The notes: a model not told the origin generated them from the sequence alone. Counted from the first letter of the stretch, positions 25,513 to 34,496 are shown. The stretch: DNA of 64,000 bases from Hoylesella loescheii DSM 19665 = JCM 12249 = ATCC 15930 (GCF_000378085.1 NZ_KB899220.1:30178-94177), one strand, 5' to 3'. Translations and numbers: made by a program.

Positions 25513-26529
25513 ATGAACAACGTATTTGTATATTGCGAGATAGAAAACACCACGGTGGCCGAAGTGTCTCAAGAGCTGTTGACCAAAGGTCGCAGTCTGG
25601 CCAACGAGCTTGGTGTGCAACTCCATGCCGTGGTTGCCGGCTCGGGCATCAAAGGCCATGTTGAAGCCCAGATTTTGCCTTACGGCGTAGATAAGCTCTT
25701 CGTCTTCGATGGCGAAGGGCTCTTCCCATACACGTCGGCACCACATACCGACATCCTCGTGAACCTCTTCAAACAAGAGAAACCACAAATCTGCCTGATG
25801 GGCGCAACCGTTATCGGTCGCGATTTGGGACCGCGCGTATCGTCGTCGCTTACTAGCGGACTTACCGCAGACTGTACCCAACTGGAGATTGGCGACTATG
25901 ATGACAAGAAAGCAGGCAAACATTACGAGAAGCTGCTTTACCAAATTCGTCCCGCCTTCGGTGGAAATATCGTGGCAACGATCGTTAACCCCGACCACAG
26001 ACCACAAATGGCTACGGTGAGAAGTGGTGTGATGCAAAAGAAGGTGTTGGACAACAACTATAAGGGAGAAACCGTTTATCCCGACGTAGCACAGTATGTA
26101 CAACCCGAAAGTTATGTGGTAAAGGTGCTCGCGCGCCACGTTGAAGAGGCCAAACACAACCTCAAGGGTTCGCCCATCGTTGTGGCCGGTGGCTATGGTG
26201 TGGGTAGCAAGGAGGGTTTCGACCTGCTTTTCAAGCTTGCCAAGGAACTGCATGGTGAGGTGGGAGCAAGTAGGGCCGCCGTAGATGCAGGCTGGGCCGA
26301 CCACGATAGGCAGATAGGCCAGACTGGCGTTACCGTTCATCCCAAGGTCTACATCGCTTGCGGCATCTCTGGTCAGATACAACACATCGCCGGAATGCAA
26401 GACAGCGGCATTATCATCTCTATCAACACCAATCCCGATGCACCCATCAACAAGATTGCAGACTATGTTATCGTGGGCACGGTAGAAGAGGTGGTGCCGA
26501 AGCTGATTAAGTATTATAAGAATAAGTAG
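25513..26529 (+). CDS. etfA: Electron transfer flavoprotein subunit alpha
   Basis: 338 residues, normal for the family. The N-terminal half resembles EtfB (VFVYCEIENTTVAEVSQELLTKGR). The C-terminal FAD-binding domain carries VVAGGYGVGSKEGFDLLFKLA, GASRAAVDAGWADHDRQIGQTGVTVHPKVYIACGISGQIQH and NTNPDAPINKIADYVIVG, the EtfA hallmarks for FAD binding. It forms a heterodimer with EtfB. In many Bacteroidota the acyl-CoA dehydrogenase gene follows directly; here an 804-bp DUF559 cassette starts 27 bp after the stop. Confidence 0.95.
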   Translation: MNNVFVYCEIENTTVAEVSQELLTKGRSLANELGVQLHAVVAGSGIKGHVEAQILPYGVDKLFVFDGEGLFPYTSAPHTDILVNLFKQEKPQICLMGATVIGRDLGPRVSSSLTSGLTADCTQLEIGDYDDKKAGKHYEKLLYQIRPAFGGNIVATIVNPDHRPQMATVRSGVMQKKVLDNNYKGETVYPDVAQYVQPESYVVKVLARHVEEAKHNLKGSPIVVAGGYGVGSKEGFDLLFKLAKELHGEVGASRAAVDAGWADHDRQIGQTGVTVHPKVYIACGISGQIQHIAGMQDSGIIISINTNPDAPINKIADYVIVGTVEEVVPKLIKYYKNK

Positions 26530-26556
26530 TAAAGAAACAGACCCAAACCAGCAATC

Positions 26557-26605
26557 GGCCTCACCCCCAACCCCTCTCCAAAGGGAGAGGGGAGTAATAT
26601 GCTTA
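26557..26605 (-). repeat. REP-like element, left boundary of DUF559 cassette
   Basis: CTCACCCCCAACCCCTCTCC, AAA centre, GGGAGAGGGGAGT, then AATATGCTTA. It contains an internal hairpin CCCCTCTCC/GGAGAGGGG. Minus orientation relative to the copies at 27313 and 53685. Confidence 0.85.
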
Positions 26606-26759
26606 GACAATGATTTGCAAGTTACTTCGATAAAAAATGGCCGCAGGGCTATCTCCGACTACAACCTCAGGAGTATTAAATTGAGGCCTGCCAGTGAGAA
26701 GTCTATTTGGGTATGCGGAATGCTTACATACAACTAACAGCTTAAACTGCAAGAGCCTG

Positions 26760-27149
26760 ATGGGCAGAGACAAAGACTACGGATACGAAACAGCTGCACC
26801 AGACCGCTATTCACTATTGAAGGCGTTTGCACACAACAACCGCAAGGAGATGACACCCAGTGAAGAACGCTTGTGGAATGCACTCAGACATCTGTCGTGC
26901 GGATATAAGTTTAGACGGCAACACGCCATTGGCGACTTCATCGCAGACTTCGTTTGCTTGGAGAAACGTCTGGTCGTGGAAGTGGATGGCGAGTATCACA
27001 ACTCGCCAGAACAACAAGCAGACGATGCTATTCGTGGTCAAGTTCTCGAACAAAAGGGGTTTAACGTCATCCGTTTCAGTAACGATGTGGTTGACAAAAG
27101 CCTCGATAAGGTTCTGCACAGCATCAAAGAATATCTATTTAATCATTAA
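26760..27149 (+). CDS. DUF559 (Vsr-like endonuclease fold) protein
   Basis: 129 residues from ATG 26760 (MGRDKDYGYE). A GTG at 26694 in the same frame would add 22 unlikely residues and was not chosen. The DUF559 pattern is clear: MTPSEERLWNALR, GYKFRRQHAIGDFIADFVC, LVVEVDGEYHN and QVLEQKGFNVIRFSNDVV. The Asp and the Glu-x-Asp of DFVC..VEVDGEYH fit the very-short-patch-repair endonuclease fold. The family's function is not established. The gene stands alone inside the inverted repeats 26557-26605 and 27313-27360, between etfA and its dehydrogenase, which suggests a selfish or mobile character. 26606-26759 holds no other feature. Confidence 0.88.
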   Translation: MGRDKDYGYETAAPDRYSLLKAFAHNNRKEMTPSEERLWNALRHLSCGYKFRRQHAIGDFIADFVCLEKRLVVEVDGEYHNSPEQQADDAIRGQVLEQKGFNVIRFSNDVVDKSLDKVLHSIKEYLFNH

Positions 27150-27312
27150 GGAATTATCACCCGCCTCATCTCCAAACGGCAAGATAACGAAGAAAATGTT
27201 CGCCATTCATTCACTTTATCACGCTATTCACAGGAGATTCAAGCTTAACTTCACGAGCAAAACGAAGCTGGTTCACAAACGAAGAACAGACATTCGCCTG
27301 CATGAAGCTAAC

Positions 27313-27360
27313 AAGCATACCACTCCCCTCTCCCCTTGGAGAGGGGTTGGGGGTGAGGCC
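27313..27360 (+). repeat. REP-like element, right boundary of DUF559 cassette
   Basis: AAGCATACCACTCCCC then TCTCCCCTTGGAGAGGGG then TTGGGGGTGAGGCC. Inverted copy of 26557-26605; ends 17 bp before the acyl-CoA dehydrogenase ATG. Confidence 0.85.
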
Positions 27361-27377
27361 AATTTATTTATTACGAT

Positions 27378-29087
27378 ATGGCAAATTACTTTTTGGACTC
27401 CCCCGAGTTGGAGTTCCACCTTCATCACCCATTGATGAAAAGAATTGTTGAGCTGAAAGAGCGCAACTTTGAAGATAAAGACAAATACGACGACGCACCC
27501 GTTGACCACGAGGACGCTATCGAAAACTATAAGCAACTGTTGGAAATAACAGGCGACATCACCGCTAACGTTATCGAGCCAAACAGCGAATCGGTTGACG
27601 AAGAGGGTCCACACCTCGTTGACGGACGTATGGTGTATGCCTCGAAAACGTTCGAAAACCTCGACGCCACTCGCAAAGCAGGCCTATGGGGCATATCCAT
27701 GCCCCGCCGTTACGGAGGTTTGAACCTGCCAATAACGCCTTATTCGATGGCATCAGAGATGATGGCGACGGCCGATGCTGGCTTCCAAAACATCTGGAGC
27801 TTGCAAGACTGTATCGAAACGCTATACGAATTCGGTAACGAAGAGCAACGCGAGAAATACATCCCACGTGTTTGCCAAGGCGAAACGATGTCGATGGACC
27901 TCACCGAACCCGATGCGGGTAGCGACTTACAAAGCGCAATGCTTAAGGCTACTTATTCGGAGAAAGACGGATGTTGGCTTATCAATGGCGTTAAACGCTT
28001 CATCACCAATGGCGATTCAGACATCCACCTCGTTTTGGCACGTTCTGAAACGGGCACGAAAGACGGTCGCGGACTGTCGATGTTTATCTACGACAAGCGC
28101 CAGGGCGGTGTTACCGTACGACACATAGAAAACAAGCTGGGTATTCATGGTTCGCCTACATGCGAGTTGGTGTACAAAGACGCAAAGGCAGAGCTATGTG
28201 GCGAAACGCGTTTGGGCCTCATCAAGTACGTGATGGCGCTGATGAACGGTGCCCGTTTGGGCATCGCCGCACAGAGCGTTGGCGTGTCGCAAGCCGCCTA
28301 TACCGAAGGATTGAACTACGCTCGCGAACGTAGACAGTTTGAAACAAACATCATCGACTTCCCCGCTGTGTACGACATGCTCTCGCGTATGAAGGCTAAG
28401 TTGGATGCAGGACGTAGCATTCTCTACCAAACGGCACGCTATGTAGACATCTACAAGGCACTCGACGACATCGCACGCGAACGCAAACTTACGCCCGAAG
28501 AACGTGCCGAACAAAAGAAATACATGCGTTTGGCCGATGCCTTTACGCCGCTGGCAAAGGGTATGAACTCTGAATACGCCAACCAAAACGCCTACGACGC
28601 CATACAAATTCATGGCGGTTCGGGCTTCATCATGGAGTATAAGAGCCAACGCCTCTATCGTGATGCACGTATCTTCTCTATATACGAGGGTACAACGCAG
28701 CTGCAAGTGGTGGCCGCCATTCGTTATATCACCAACGGAACTTACCTCGGCATCATGAAAGAGATGCTCGAAGAGGAAGTGGCCGATAACTTGAAGCCGC
28801 TCAAAGAGCGTGTGGCTAAGTTGGTGGAACGTTACGAAGAGAGCGTAAACAACGTGAAAGAGTGTGGCAACCAAGACAGGCAAGACTTCCTTGCACGTCG
28901 CCTTTACGAGATGACCGCAGAGCTTTTCATGTCGTTGCTCATCATTGCCGACGCCTCAAAAGCTCCCGAACTCTTCGAAAAGAGTGCCAACGTGTACGTC
29001 CGCATGACAGAAGAAGCCGTTATAGGAAGCCATGCCTTCATCGCCAACTTTAAGGTAGAAGACTTGGAGAGCTACAAGGCACGCTAA
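27378..29087 (+). CDS. Acyl-CoA dehydrogenase family protein
   Basis: 569 residues, longer than the 380-residue classical enzymes, with an extra C-terminal helical region as in the large Bacteroidota form found with etfBA. Order: N-terminal helical domain (MSSEMM-like EMMATADAGFQNIW), FAD/beta domain with the MDLTEPDAGSDLQSAML signature, ARERRQFETNIIDFPAVYDMLSRM in the C-terminal helical domain, and the catalytic-base region IHGGSGFIMEYKSQRLYRDARIFSIYEGTTQLQ with Glu in YEGTT. It oxidises an acyl-CoA or, run backwards, reduces an enoyl-CoA, with EtfAB as electron partner. The exact acyl substrate is unknown. Its natural position behind etfA has been opened by the DUF559 cassette. Confidence 0.92.
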   Translation: MANYFLDSPELEFHLHHPLMKRIVELKERNFEDKDKYDDAPVDHEDAIENYKQLLEITGDITANVIEPNSESVDEEGPHLVDGRMVYASKTFENLDATRKAGLWGISMPRRYGGLNLPITPYSMASEMMATADAGFQNIWSLQDCIETLYEFGNEEQREKYIPRVCQGETMSMDLTEPDAGSDLQSAMLKATYSEKDGCWLINGVKRFITNGDSDIHLVLARSETGTKDGRGLSMFIYDKRQGGVTVRHIENKLGIHGSPTCELVYKDAKAELCGETRLGLIKYVMALMNGARLGIAAQSVGVSQAAYTEGLNYARERRQFETNIIDFPAVYDMLSRMKAKLDAGRSILYQTARYVDIYKALDDIARERKLTPEERAEQKKYMRLADAFTPLAKGMNSEYANQNAYDAIQIHGGSGFIMEYKSQRLYRDARIFSIYEGTTQLQVVAAIRYITNGTYLGIMKEMLEEEVADNLKPLKERVAKLVERYEESVNNVKECGNQDRQDFLARRLYEMTAELFMSLLIIADASKAPELFEKSANVYVRMTEEAVIGSHAFIANFKVEDLESYKAR

Positions 29088-29093
29088 AAAGAA

Positions 29094-29139
29094 CTCACCC
29101 CCTACTCCTCTCCAAAGGGGAGAAGGGGAATGATTTGCC
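29094..29139 (-). repeat. REP-like GC-rich palindromic element, diverged copy
   Basis: CTCACCCCCTACTCCTCTCC, AAAG centre, GGGAGAAGGGGAATGATTTGCC. Starts 7 bp after the acyl-CoA dehydrogenase stop, in the same orientation as the copy at 26557. Confidence 0.8.
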
Positions 29140-29186
29140 CTCTTCATTTAGGGCTTTAACTCTCAGTCCACACAATGCTGAACAAC

Positions 29187-29232
29187 AAAGGGGCGTGTTA
29201 CCGTTTATTGGTAGCACGCCCCTTTTATTTTC
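29187..29232 (+). terminator. Rho-independent terminator of the etf/acyl-CoA dehydrogenase unit
   Basis: AAAGGGGCGTGTTACC, short loop, GGTAGCACGCCCCTTTT followed by ATTTTC. A strong 15-bp stem with one asymmetry. Confidence 0.88.
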
Positions 29233-29267
29233 AATGGTTAATCTAAGCTATCCCTGTAAGATTCTTA

Positions 29268-29537
29268 AGTCAAAAGCGAGTTGACAAGTTTACGAGTGAA
29301 CGAGTTGATAAGCTTGCCAATAAACAGGCTGACAAGTTAGCAGGCAAAACCATTTTTTCACCTAAGTTAGTTGACAACTTTACTCGTGAACAAGTTGACA
29401 AGTTAGCAGGCGAAGCCATTTTTTCACCTAAATTAGTTGACAACTTTACTAGTTAACGAGTTGACAAGTTTGTAGGCGAAGCCATTTTTCACCTTTTCAC
29501 TTTTTCACCTTTTCACCTTTAAACCGCCCTTTTCACC
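29268..29537 (-). repeat. 66-bp word-repeat array C1, downstream of ddh
   Basis: Units contain GTTGACAAGTTAGCAGGC, GAAGCCATTTTTTCACC and TTAGTTGACAACTTTAC, with a 66-bp period and built internally of about 8-bp words (nGTTGACn). It ends in CTTTTCACC copies that run up to the ddh stop codon. The same unit occurs at 47565-47826, also directly downstream of a minus-strand gene. Confidence 0.8.
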
Positions 29538-29538
29538 T

Positions 29539-30438
29539 TTAAACCATCTGTCCAACCAGCTCTTCCCTATCACCTGGCAGCATATCGATAACGGGAATCT
29601 CAACCATGGTATAGCAACCAGGCTGCAAACGCATAGAAGCACGAGCCACATTAACCAGCACTTGAGCCGTTAATGCGGGATTATTGATGCTCATATCGAA
29701 AGAGAAATGCTGGTTTTGGGTCTTTCCGCTAACGCCTTTGCGCACCAAATGAACACCATGTCCCATGTCGCGAACCTCGTCTACCGACTTCACTGCAAAC
29801 ACATGGGTTTCGTCGTTAGAAAAATATGGGTCGGCCTTTACCTCTGCTGCCACATCTTCAAGACGTGCGCCATCCTCCAATTCCACATAAACCATCCTGC
29901 GATGAATGCCTTCGCCCAGTGGGATAGTCATCGAAAGCGCATCCTTAACGCCCTTCTTGCTACGCACGCACACGCTGTGTCCCATGCTCATACCTGGTCC
30001 GAAGTTGGTGTACGACAAGCCTTTGGGTGCCAAACTCTGCATCAACATACGCACGATAGAGTCTGAACCGGGGTCCCATCCTGCCGAAATAACGCTCACT
30101 CGGCCATGTTCTTTGCACACAGGCATCAGCTCCGCACGATAGTTCACTATGCCCGAGTGGATATCGAAGCTATCAACCGTGTTTATTCCCATAGCCAAAT
30201 ACCTCTTTGCGTATGTCGGGCACTCACGTGTAGGCAAAGCCAAGATGGCCACATCCACATCATGTAGCTCGGCAATATCACTCACCACGTCATACTGTTC
30301 CAGTTCCAACGGCTTTTCCTTAGCCCCTTGTCGCCTTACAATACCAGCCACTTCAAAATCAGGAGCTGCCTCCAACGCCTGTAATGTATATTGCCCAATG
30401 TTGCCATAACCCACTACGGCTGCTCTAATCTTTTTCAT
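29539..30438 (-). CDS. ddh: meso-Diaminopimelate D-dehydrogenase
   Basis: 299 residues. It catalyses the NADPH-dependent one-step conversion of L-tetrahydrodipicolinate to meso-diaminopimelate for lysine and peptidoglycan synthesis. An N-terminal Rossmann motif (AAVVGYGNIGQYTLQAL), then LALPTRECPTYAKRYL, NTVDSFDIHSGI, and the substrate-site VISAGWDPGSDSIVRMLMQSLAPKG and NFGPGMSMGHSV blocks are all Ddh-specific. The C-terminus carries SFDMSINNPALTAQVLVNVARA. The gene stands alone; repeat array C1 begins right after its stop. Confidence 0.95.
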   Translation of the reverse strand: MKKIRAAVVGYGNIGQYTLQALEAAPDFEVAGIVRRQGAKEKPLELEQYDVVSDIAELHDVDVAILALPTRECPTYAKRYLAMGINTVDSFDIHSGIVNYRAELMPVCKEHGRVSVISAGWDPGSDSIVRMLMQSLAPKGLSYTNFGPGMSMGHSVCVRSKKGVKDALSMTIPLGEGIHRRMVYVELEDGARLEDVAAEVKADPYFSNDETHVFAVKSVDEVRDMGHGVHLVRKGVSGKTQNQHFSFDMSINNPALTAQVLVNVARASMRLQPGCYTMVEIPVIDMLPGDREELVGQMV

Positions 30439-30536
30439 ATCCCTTAATGCTTATGTATTATTATCATTTTGTATAGCGCCTACACACGATGTCAGGGCAA
30501 ATGTCTGCCTCGCCCCACACCCGTTGCAGCGACATA

Positions 30537-30570
30537 CAAAAGTAGTGCATTACAATGAAAAAACAGCAAA
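30537..30570 (-). promoter_or_regulatory. Promoter of ddh
   Basis: Minus strand TTTG (30570-30567), 22 bp, TACTTTTG (30544-30537). The spacer is 1-2 bp longer than usual. It gives a leader of about 90 nt. Confidence 0.5.
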
Positions 30571-30763
30571 CAAGCCAATTAAAAAACACACATCACCATT
30601 CAATTCACGTTAAAACATGCGTAATCTTAACCTATATCAATAAATCAAATACGTGTTCATTTGCCCTCAGCATATCAAAAACAACTCATGCAAATTTTGC
30701 TGGCTCACCCTTCTTCCTCACACCTTGCACATCTCTTTCAAACCAACAAAACATGTTATTTTG

Positions 30764-30794
30764 TTTGTTTAAAACATAATATTTTGTATATTTG
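30764..30794 (+). promoter_or_regulatory. Promoter of the PKD/T9SS protein gene
   Basis: TTTG (30764-30767), 19 bp, TATATTTG (30787-30794). Exact consensus, 45 bp before the start codon. Together with 30537-30570 it makes this gap a divergent promoter region. Confidence 0.75.
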
Positions 30795-30839
30795 CAATTT
30801 AATAACGGCATTTTAGTTTCAATTTAAAACACAATCATC

Positions 30840-32777
30840 ATGAGAAAAACTCTACTTCTCTTGTTCTGTTGCCTGTATTTCGCAGCATACGGACAGTCTT
30901 TACAAGCCAATTTCTATGCGTTAGGAGGTACTACGCCCTATTATAGCATGGGATGGGACTCGATGGAAGAAGCCAATCAATGGAAATACTTCTCCCTAAA
31001 CAACTCCGCCACATGGCAGTTATACGAAGAACCAAGTTGGAAAGGACTGAAACCCTTTTCTTATTTTAATCCAAACAGCAAGTTTTCGCTAGGAATTGGA
31101 TATTCCAAGAAGAAGCAAAAAGAGACCGCCCAATCGCCCCAAATAACCATCAAGCCCAACAGCACGTGCAGCTTTTACGCCTGTTTTAGTCCTGGGCTGT
31201 TGGTATTTGCCAGATGGAAACTGTTGATCACCGATGTAGACACAAAGGAAACGACAGAATTACTCGATGCTTTCAAGTGGTCGCAAGAAAATGCCTTTGA
31301 TGGTCCTAACTGGAACAAGTTCAACGTAAACCTATCGGCCTACGCCCAAAAGAATGTACAATTCTCCTTCGTCTATGAAGGATCAGATGGCGAAGACGTG
31401 TTTATCGACGGGTTCGAAGTGTCGCAAAACGATGCGAACGCCACCTCCATCAATGTCGTTGAGGGCGAAGAAGTGGCGTTTTACAGCTCGTCCGTAGGCA
31501 AAGTTACGTCTTATAACTGGAAGTTTGAGGGCGGAACGCCGAGCGTTTCCACAGACGAGAGCCCTAAAGTTGTATATGCAAAAGCTGGGACTTACCCCGT
31601 AACGCTGACCGTTAGCAATGGTACGGAAGAGCACACCTTTACCCGCGAGGCCTATATAAACGTGACCAAAAAGGCTCCGCAAGCCCTTATCGGGGTAGAA
31701 TCGGGTGGCTATCTCTCGCCATTCGTTGGCCGTTTCATCGCCTTGGGCTCGTCGCTCACATTCAAAGACCTATCTAAGAACAACCCCACCCAATGGCAAT
31801 GGTCGTTTAAAGGCACAGATGTGGAGCAGAGCAACGAACAAAACCCCACCGTAACTTACAACAAACAAGGTGTGTTCAGCGTGGGATTGCGCGCGACTAA
31901 CGACGCAGGGACCAGCAAAGACGCGCTACTGAACTACATACAAGTGGGTGGACAACAGCACATTTGGAACATCACACCCGAAGAAAGCCCTAATCTCAAT
32001 GTCATCGCACTGGGATATTATGGCTTCTACGCTGGTTCAAACTGGCTCGGCATGACAAAGTTTGCCGAACGTTTCGATGCGCCACAGGCAAAGGCCGAAG
32101 TGAAAAGCGTAGACGTTTACTTTGGGTCGACGGCCACAATTAGCCCCAATGCCGACATCAGCGTTGCCCTAACATTGGCCGACGACAAGGGAATGCCAGG
32201 CGAGGTTCTCGCTACCTCCACGCTAAAAGCTTCGGAACTGGTTTACGACAACAACACGATAAAGCCCACCACCTTCACTTTCGACACCCCCATTGCAGTA
32301 GATAAAGGATTCTTCGTTGTAATCGGAGAGTTCCCTAACAACGAAAATGCGGCCCACGATGTGGACAAAATAGCCATTCTTTGTCTGCGCAGGCAGCCGA
32401 AAGAGAAAACCACGGTATTCCATCTCTTGGCCGACGAAGACGCAAACAACAAGCCCACCGGTACATACACATGGTATCGCAACGACGAAGAGCCCCTGTC
32501 TATGGCCGTTTGCCCACTGCTATCCTACTCTCCTTCCACAACAGCCCTACCGCGTAATGAGGTGAAAGGCGGCGAAGCAACCCTTCGTTTCGACGGCACC
32601 AACCTACTCGCCACCGCCGATTACGATGTGATAGAGGTATATGCCATGCACGGCGCACGTGTGTTATCAGCCACAAGACCACCCCACGTGCTATCACTCC
32701 GCCATCTGCCATCGGGTGTTTACGTGGTGAAAGCTAAAAGGGGAAAAACGCAAGACACGCTGAAAGTAGTAAAGTAG
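30840..32777 (+). CDS. Secreted PKD-domain protein with type IX secretion sorting signal
   Basis: 645 residues. A signal peptide (MRKTLLLLFCCLYFAAYGQ) is followed by a choice-of-anchor-J/MAM-like region (about 30-190; DSMEEANQWKYF, FDGPNWNKFNVNLSAYA, SFVYEGSDGEDVFIDGFEV). Two PKD domains follow (about 200-280, GTYPVTLTVSNG; and about 300-370, QGVFSVGLRATNDAGTS), then a second beta-rich module (about 380-560). The C-terminus (about 575-645; YDVIEVYAMHGARV, LRHLPSGVYVVKAKRG, DTLKVVK) is a type A T9SS sorting domain, so it should be exported by T9SS and attached or released at the surface; SprA/Sov of that system lies at 37799-45526. No catalytic motif was seen. Confidence 0.85.
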   Translation: MRKTLLLLFCCLYFAAYGQSLQANFYALGGTTPYYSMGWDSMEEANQWKYFSLNNSATWQLYEEPSWKGLKPFSYFNPNSKFSLGIGYSKKKQKETAQSPQITIKPNSTCSFYACFSPGLLVFARWKLLITDVDTKETTELLDAFKWSQENAFDGPNWNKFNVNLSAYAQKNVQFSFVYEGSDGEDVFIDGFEVSQNDANATSINVVEGEEVAFYSSSVGKVTSYNWKFEGGTPSVSTDESPKVVYAKAGTYPVTLTVSNGTEEHTFTREAYINVTKKAPQALIGVESGGYLSPFVGRFIALGSSLTFKDLSKNNPTQWQWSFKGTDVEQSNEQNPTVTYNKQGVFSVGLRATNDAGTSKDALLNYIQVGGQQHIWNITPEESPNLNVIALGYYGFYAGSNWLGMTKFAERFDAPQAKAEVKSVDVYFGSTATISPNADISVALTLADDKGMPGEVLATSTLKASELVYDNNTIKPTTFTFDTPIAVDKGFFVVIGEFPNNENAAHDVDKIAILCLRRQPKEKTTVFHLLADEDANNKPTGTYTWYRNDEEPLSMAVCPLLSYSPSTTALPRNEVKGGEATLRFDGTNLLATADYDVIEVYAMHGARVLSATRPPHVLSLRHLPSGVYVVKAKRGKTQDTLKVVK

Positions 32778-33080
32778 TAGGTAGTAAGGAGTAAGGAATT
32801 AGTAGTAAGGAGTAAAGTAGTAAGAAGTAAGTGCACTTACTCCTTACTACTTATCCTTTCACCACTTAATCCCTTACCCCTTACTACCTACTCCTTACTA
32901 CTTACCACTTACTCCCTTACCCCTTACTACCTACTCCTTACTACCTACTCCTTACTACTTACCACTTACTCCTTTACCTCTTACTACCTACTCCTTACTA
33001 CTTACTCCTTACTCCTTTACCTCTTACTACCTACTCCTTACTACTTACTCCTTACTCCTTACTACCTACCCCTTTACTAC
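32768..33080. repeat. Low-complexity TAGTAAGGAGTAAG / CTTACTCCTTACTA repeat with large inverted symmetry
   Basis: From the end of the PKD gene the words GTAGTAAG, GGAGTAAG and AAGTAG run to GTGCAC (32831-32836), after which their complements (CTTACTCCTTACTACTTA) repeat for about 240 bp. A transcript leaving the PKD gene could fold into a long hairpin centred on GTGCAC. No gene lies in 32778-33197. Confidence 0.85.
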
Positions 33081-33108
33081 CATCCATCCCCATTTAGGTA
33101 GATTATAT

Positions 33109-33139
33109 TTTGTCGTTACCACCATTTACCTTAACTTTG
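33109..33139 (+). promoter_or_regulatory. Promoter of xseA
   Basis: TTTG (33109-33112), 19 bp, TAACTTTG (33132-33139). The predicted start near 33146 lies after an in-frame ATG at 33144, which therefore cannot begin the protein. Confidence 0.75.
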
Positions 33140-33197
33140 CATCATGCTAAGGGCCTTCGTCTGCAAGGCTCTTCCACGCCATTTCACCCCTAAACCC

Positions 33198-34496
33198 ATG
33201 CGTAAAGAAACCCTAACACTGTACGAACTGAACCAAATGGTGCGCGAATCGCTCGCCATAACCATGCCCGACGAATATTGGGTGGAAGCCGAAATCTCTG
33301 AGATGAGGGAGGTTCGCGGCCACTGTTACATGGAATTGGTGCAGAAAGATGCAATAGGGAACACGCCTGTGGCCAAGGCTTCGGCTAAGTGTTGGAAGAA
33401 CAAATGGGCTCTTTTGCGCCCCCACTTCGAACGTAATGCGGGCCAAACGCTACGTGCAGGACTGAAGGTAAGGCTCTTGGTGTACGCCGATTTTCATGAA
33501 GCATACGGCTTTTCGTGGATAGTGGCCGACATTGACCCCACTTATACGCTGGGCGATATGGCACGCAAAAGGCTGGAAATCGTCAGAATGCTGAAACAAC
33601 AAGGTGTATTCGACCTGCAAAAGGAGCTTAGCCTACCGCTATTTACACAGCGTGTGGCTGTCATTTCTAGTGAACAGGCAGCGGGTTACGGTGATTTCTA
33701 CCGCCATCTGCATGAAAACGACTGGCATTTGCACTTCTCTGTACAGCTTTTTACCGCTACCATGCAGGGCGAAGGCGTTGAACGGAGCGTCATTGCTGCC
33801 CTCGACGCCATCAACGAGCGACTAACCGACTTCGATGTGGTGGTTATCATACGCGGCGGAGGGGCTACAAGCGACCTCAGTGGCTTCGATAGCTTGCCAT
33901 TGGCCGAAAACGTGGCCAACTTTCCCTTACCTATTATCACGGGTATTGGGCACGATCGCGATGAAAGCGTGTTAGATATGGTGTCCTTCCGACGTGTGAA
34001 AACGCCCACGGCTGCGGCTGCATTGCTTGTAGAACATCTCGCGGAGACCTACCAACGCGTAACCGACGCACAAGAAGAGATGGTGCACTTGCTGCAACGA
34101 CGCATGGAACTGGAGCGCATCCGACTGGCTCGACTAGCCGAAAAGGTGCCTATGCTGTTCTCGCTGGTGCGTACAAGGCAAGAAAAAAGGTTCGAAAACA
34201 TGGCTCTGCGCATGCGAAACGCCATGGCAACAACCCTTCAAAGGCAAGACTTACGCCTGCAACGCCTAACGCTAGCCTTGCCCACACAGGCCGAACGCTT
34301 GCTAACCAAGGCCACACATCGCCTTGAATTGCTGGGACAAACCATCAAGTCGCACGATCCCGCCCTACTTCTTAGCAAGGGTTATAGCATCACCACACTT
34401 GGTGGAAAGGTGGTACGCAACGCCAACGACTTGCAAAAGGGCGACGTAATCGTAACCCAACTGCAAAAGGGAAAGGTGAAATCAGTGGTTGAATAA
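33198..34496 (+). CDS. xseA: Exodeoxyribonuclease VII large subunit
   Basis: 432 residues from ATG 33198 (MRKETLTLYELNQMV). The upstream in-frame ATG at 33144 is excluded because the promoter start point falls on it. With XseB it degrades single-stranded DNA from both ends. Domains: N-terminal OB-fold (about 5-105; YWVEAEISEMREVRGHCYMELVQ), catalytic domain (about 115-330) with RVAVISSEQAAGYGDF, VVVIIRGGGATSDLSGFDSLPLAENVANFPLPIITGIGHDRDES and the TPTAAA box, then a coiled coil and a C-terminal LLSKGYSITTLGGKVV segment. The short spacing to xseB, with a repeat tract between, fits a shared transcript. Confidence 0.95.
   Translation: MRKETLTLYELNQMVRESLAITMPDEYWVEAEISEMREVRGHCYMELVQKDAIGNTPVAKASAKCWKNKWALLRPHFERNAGQTLRAGLKVRLLVYADFHEAYGFSWIVADIDPTYTLGDMARKRLEIVRMLKQQGVFDLQKELSLPLFTQRVAVISSEQAAGYGDFYRHLHENDWHLHFSVQLFTATMQGEGVERSVIAALDAINERLTDFDVVVIIRGGGATSDLSGFDSLPLAENVANFPLPIITGIGHDRDESVLDMVSFRRVKTPTAAAALLVEHLAETYQRVTDAQEEMVHLLQRRMELERIRLARLAEKVPMLFSLVRTRQEKRFENMALRMRNAMATTLQRQDLRLQRLTLALPTQAERLLTKATHRLELLGQTIKSHDPALLLSKGYSITTLGGKVVRNANDLQKGDVIVTQLQKGKVKSVVE

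Larger units (their letters stand above)
26557..27360. mobile_element. Putative DUF559 cassette bounded by about 48-bp inverted REP-like repeats
   Basis: The left repeat (26557-26605, starting GGCCTCACCCCCAACCCC) and right repeat (27313-27360, ending GGGTTGGGGGTGAGGCC) are inverted copies, nearly identical over about 48 bp including the inner ATGCTTA/AAGCATA. Between them lies a single DUF559 nuclease-like gene. The segment separates etfA from the acyl-CoA dehydrogenase that belongs with it. Solo copies of the repeat lie at 14258, 29094 and 53685. No clear target-site duplication was found. Mobility is inferred. Confidence 0.55.

Noticed and set aside
25453..26610. 385-codon open frame antisense to etfA
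   Set aside because: Shadow of etfA; it even begins inside the REP-like element, whose translation (LWRGVGGE) recurs wherever the element occurs.
26557..27360. Target-site duplication at the DUF559 cassette ends
   Set aside because: Only a 3-bp AAT similarity is present at the flanks, and it is in inverted rather than direct orientation.
33144..33197. Upstream ATG as the xseA start
   Set aside because: The promoter 33109-33139 predicts transcription from about 33146, so this ATG would not be in the message.
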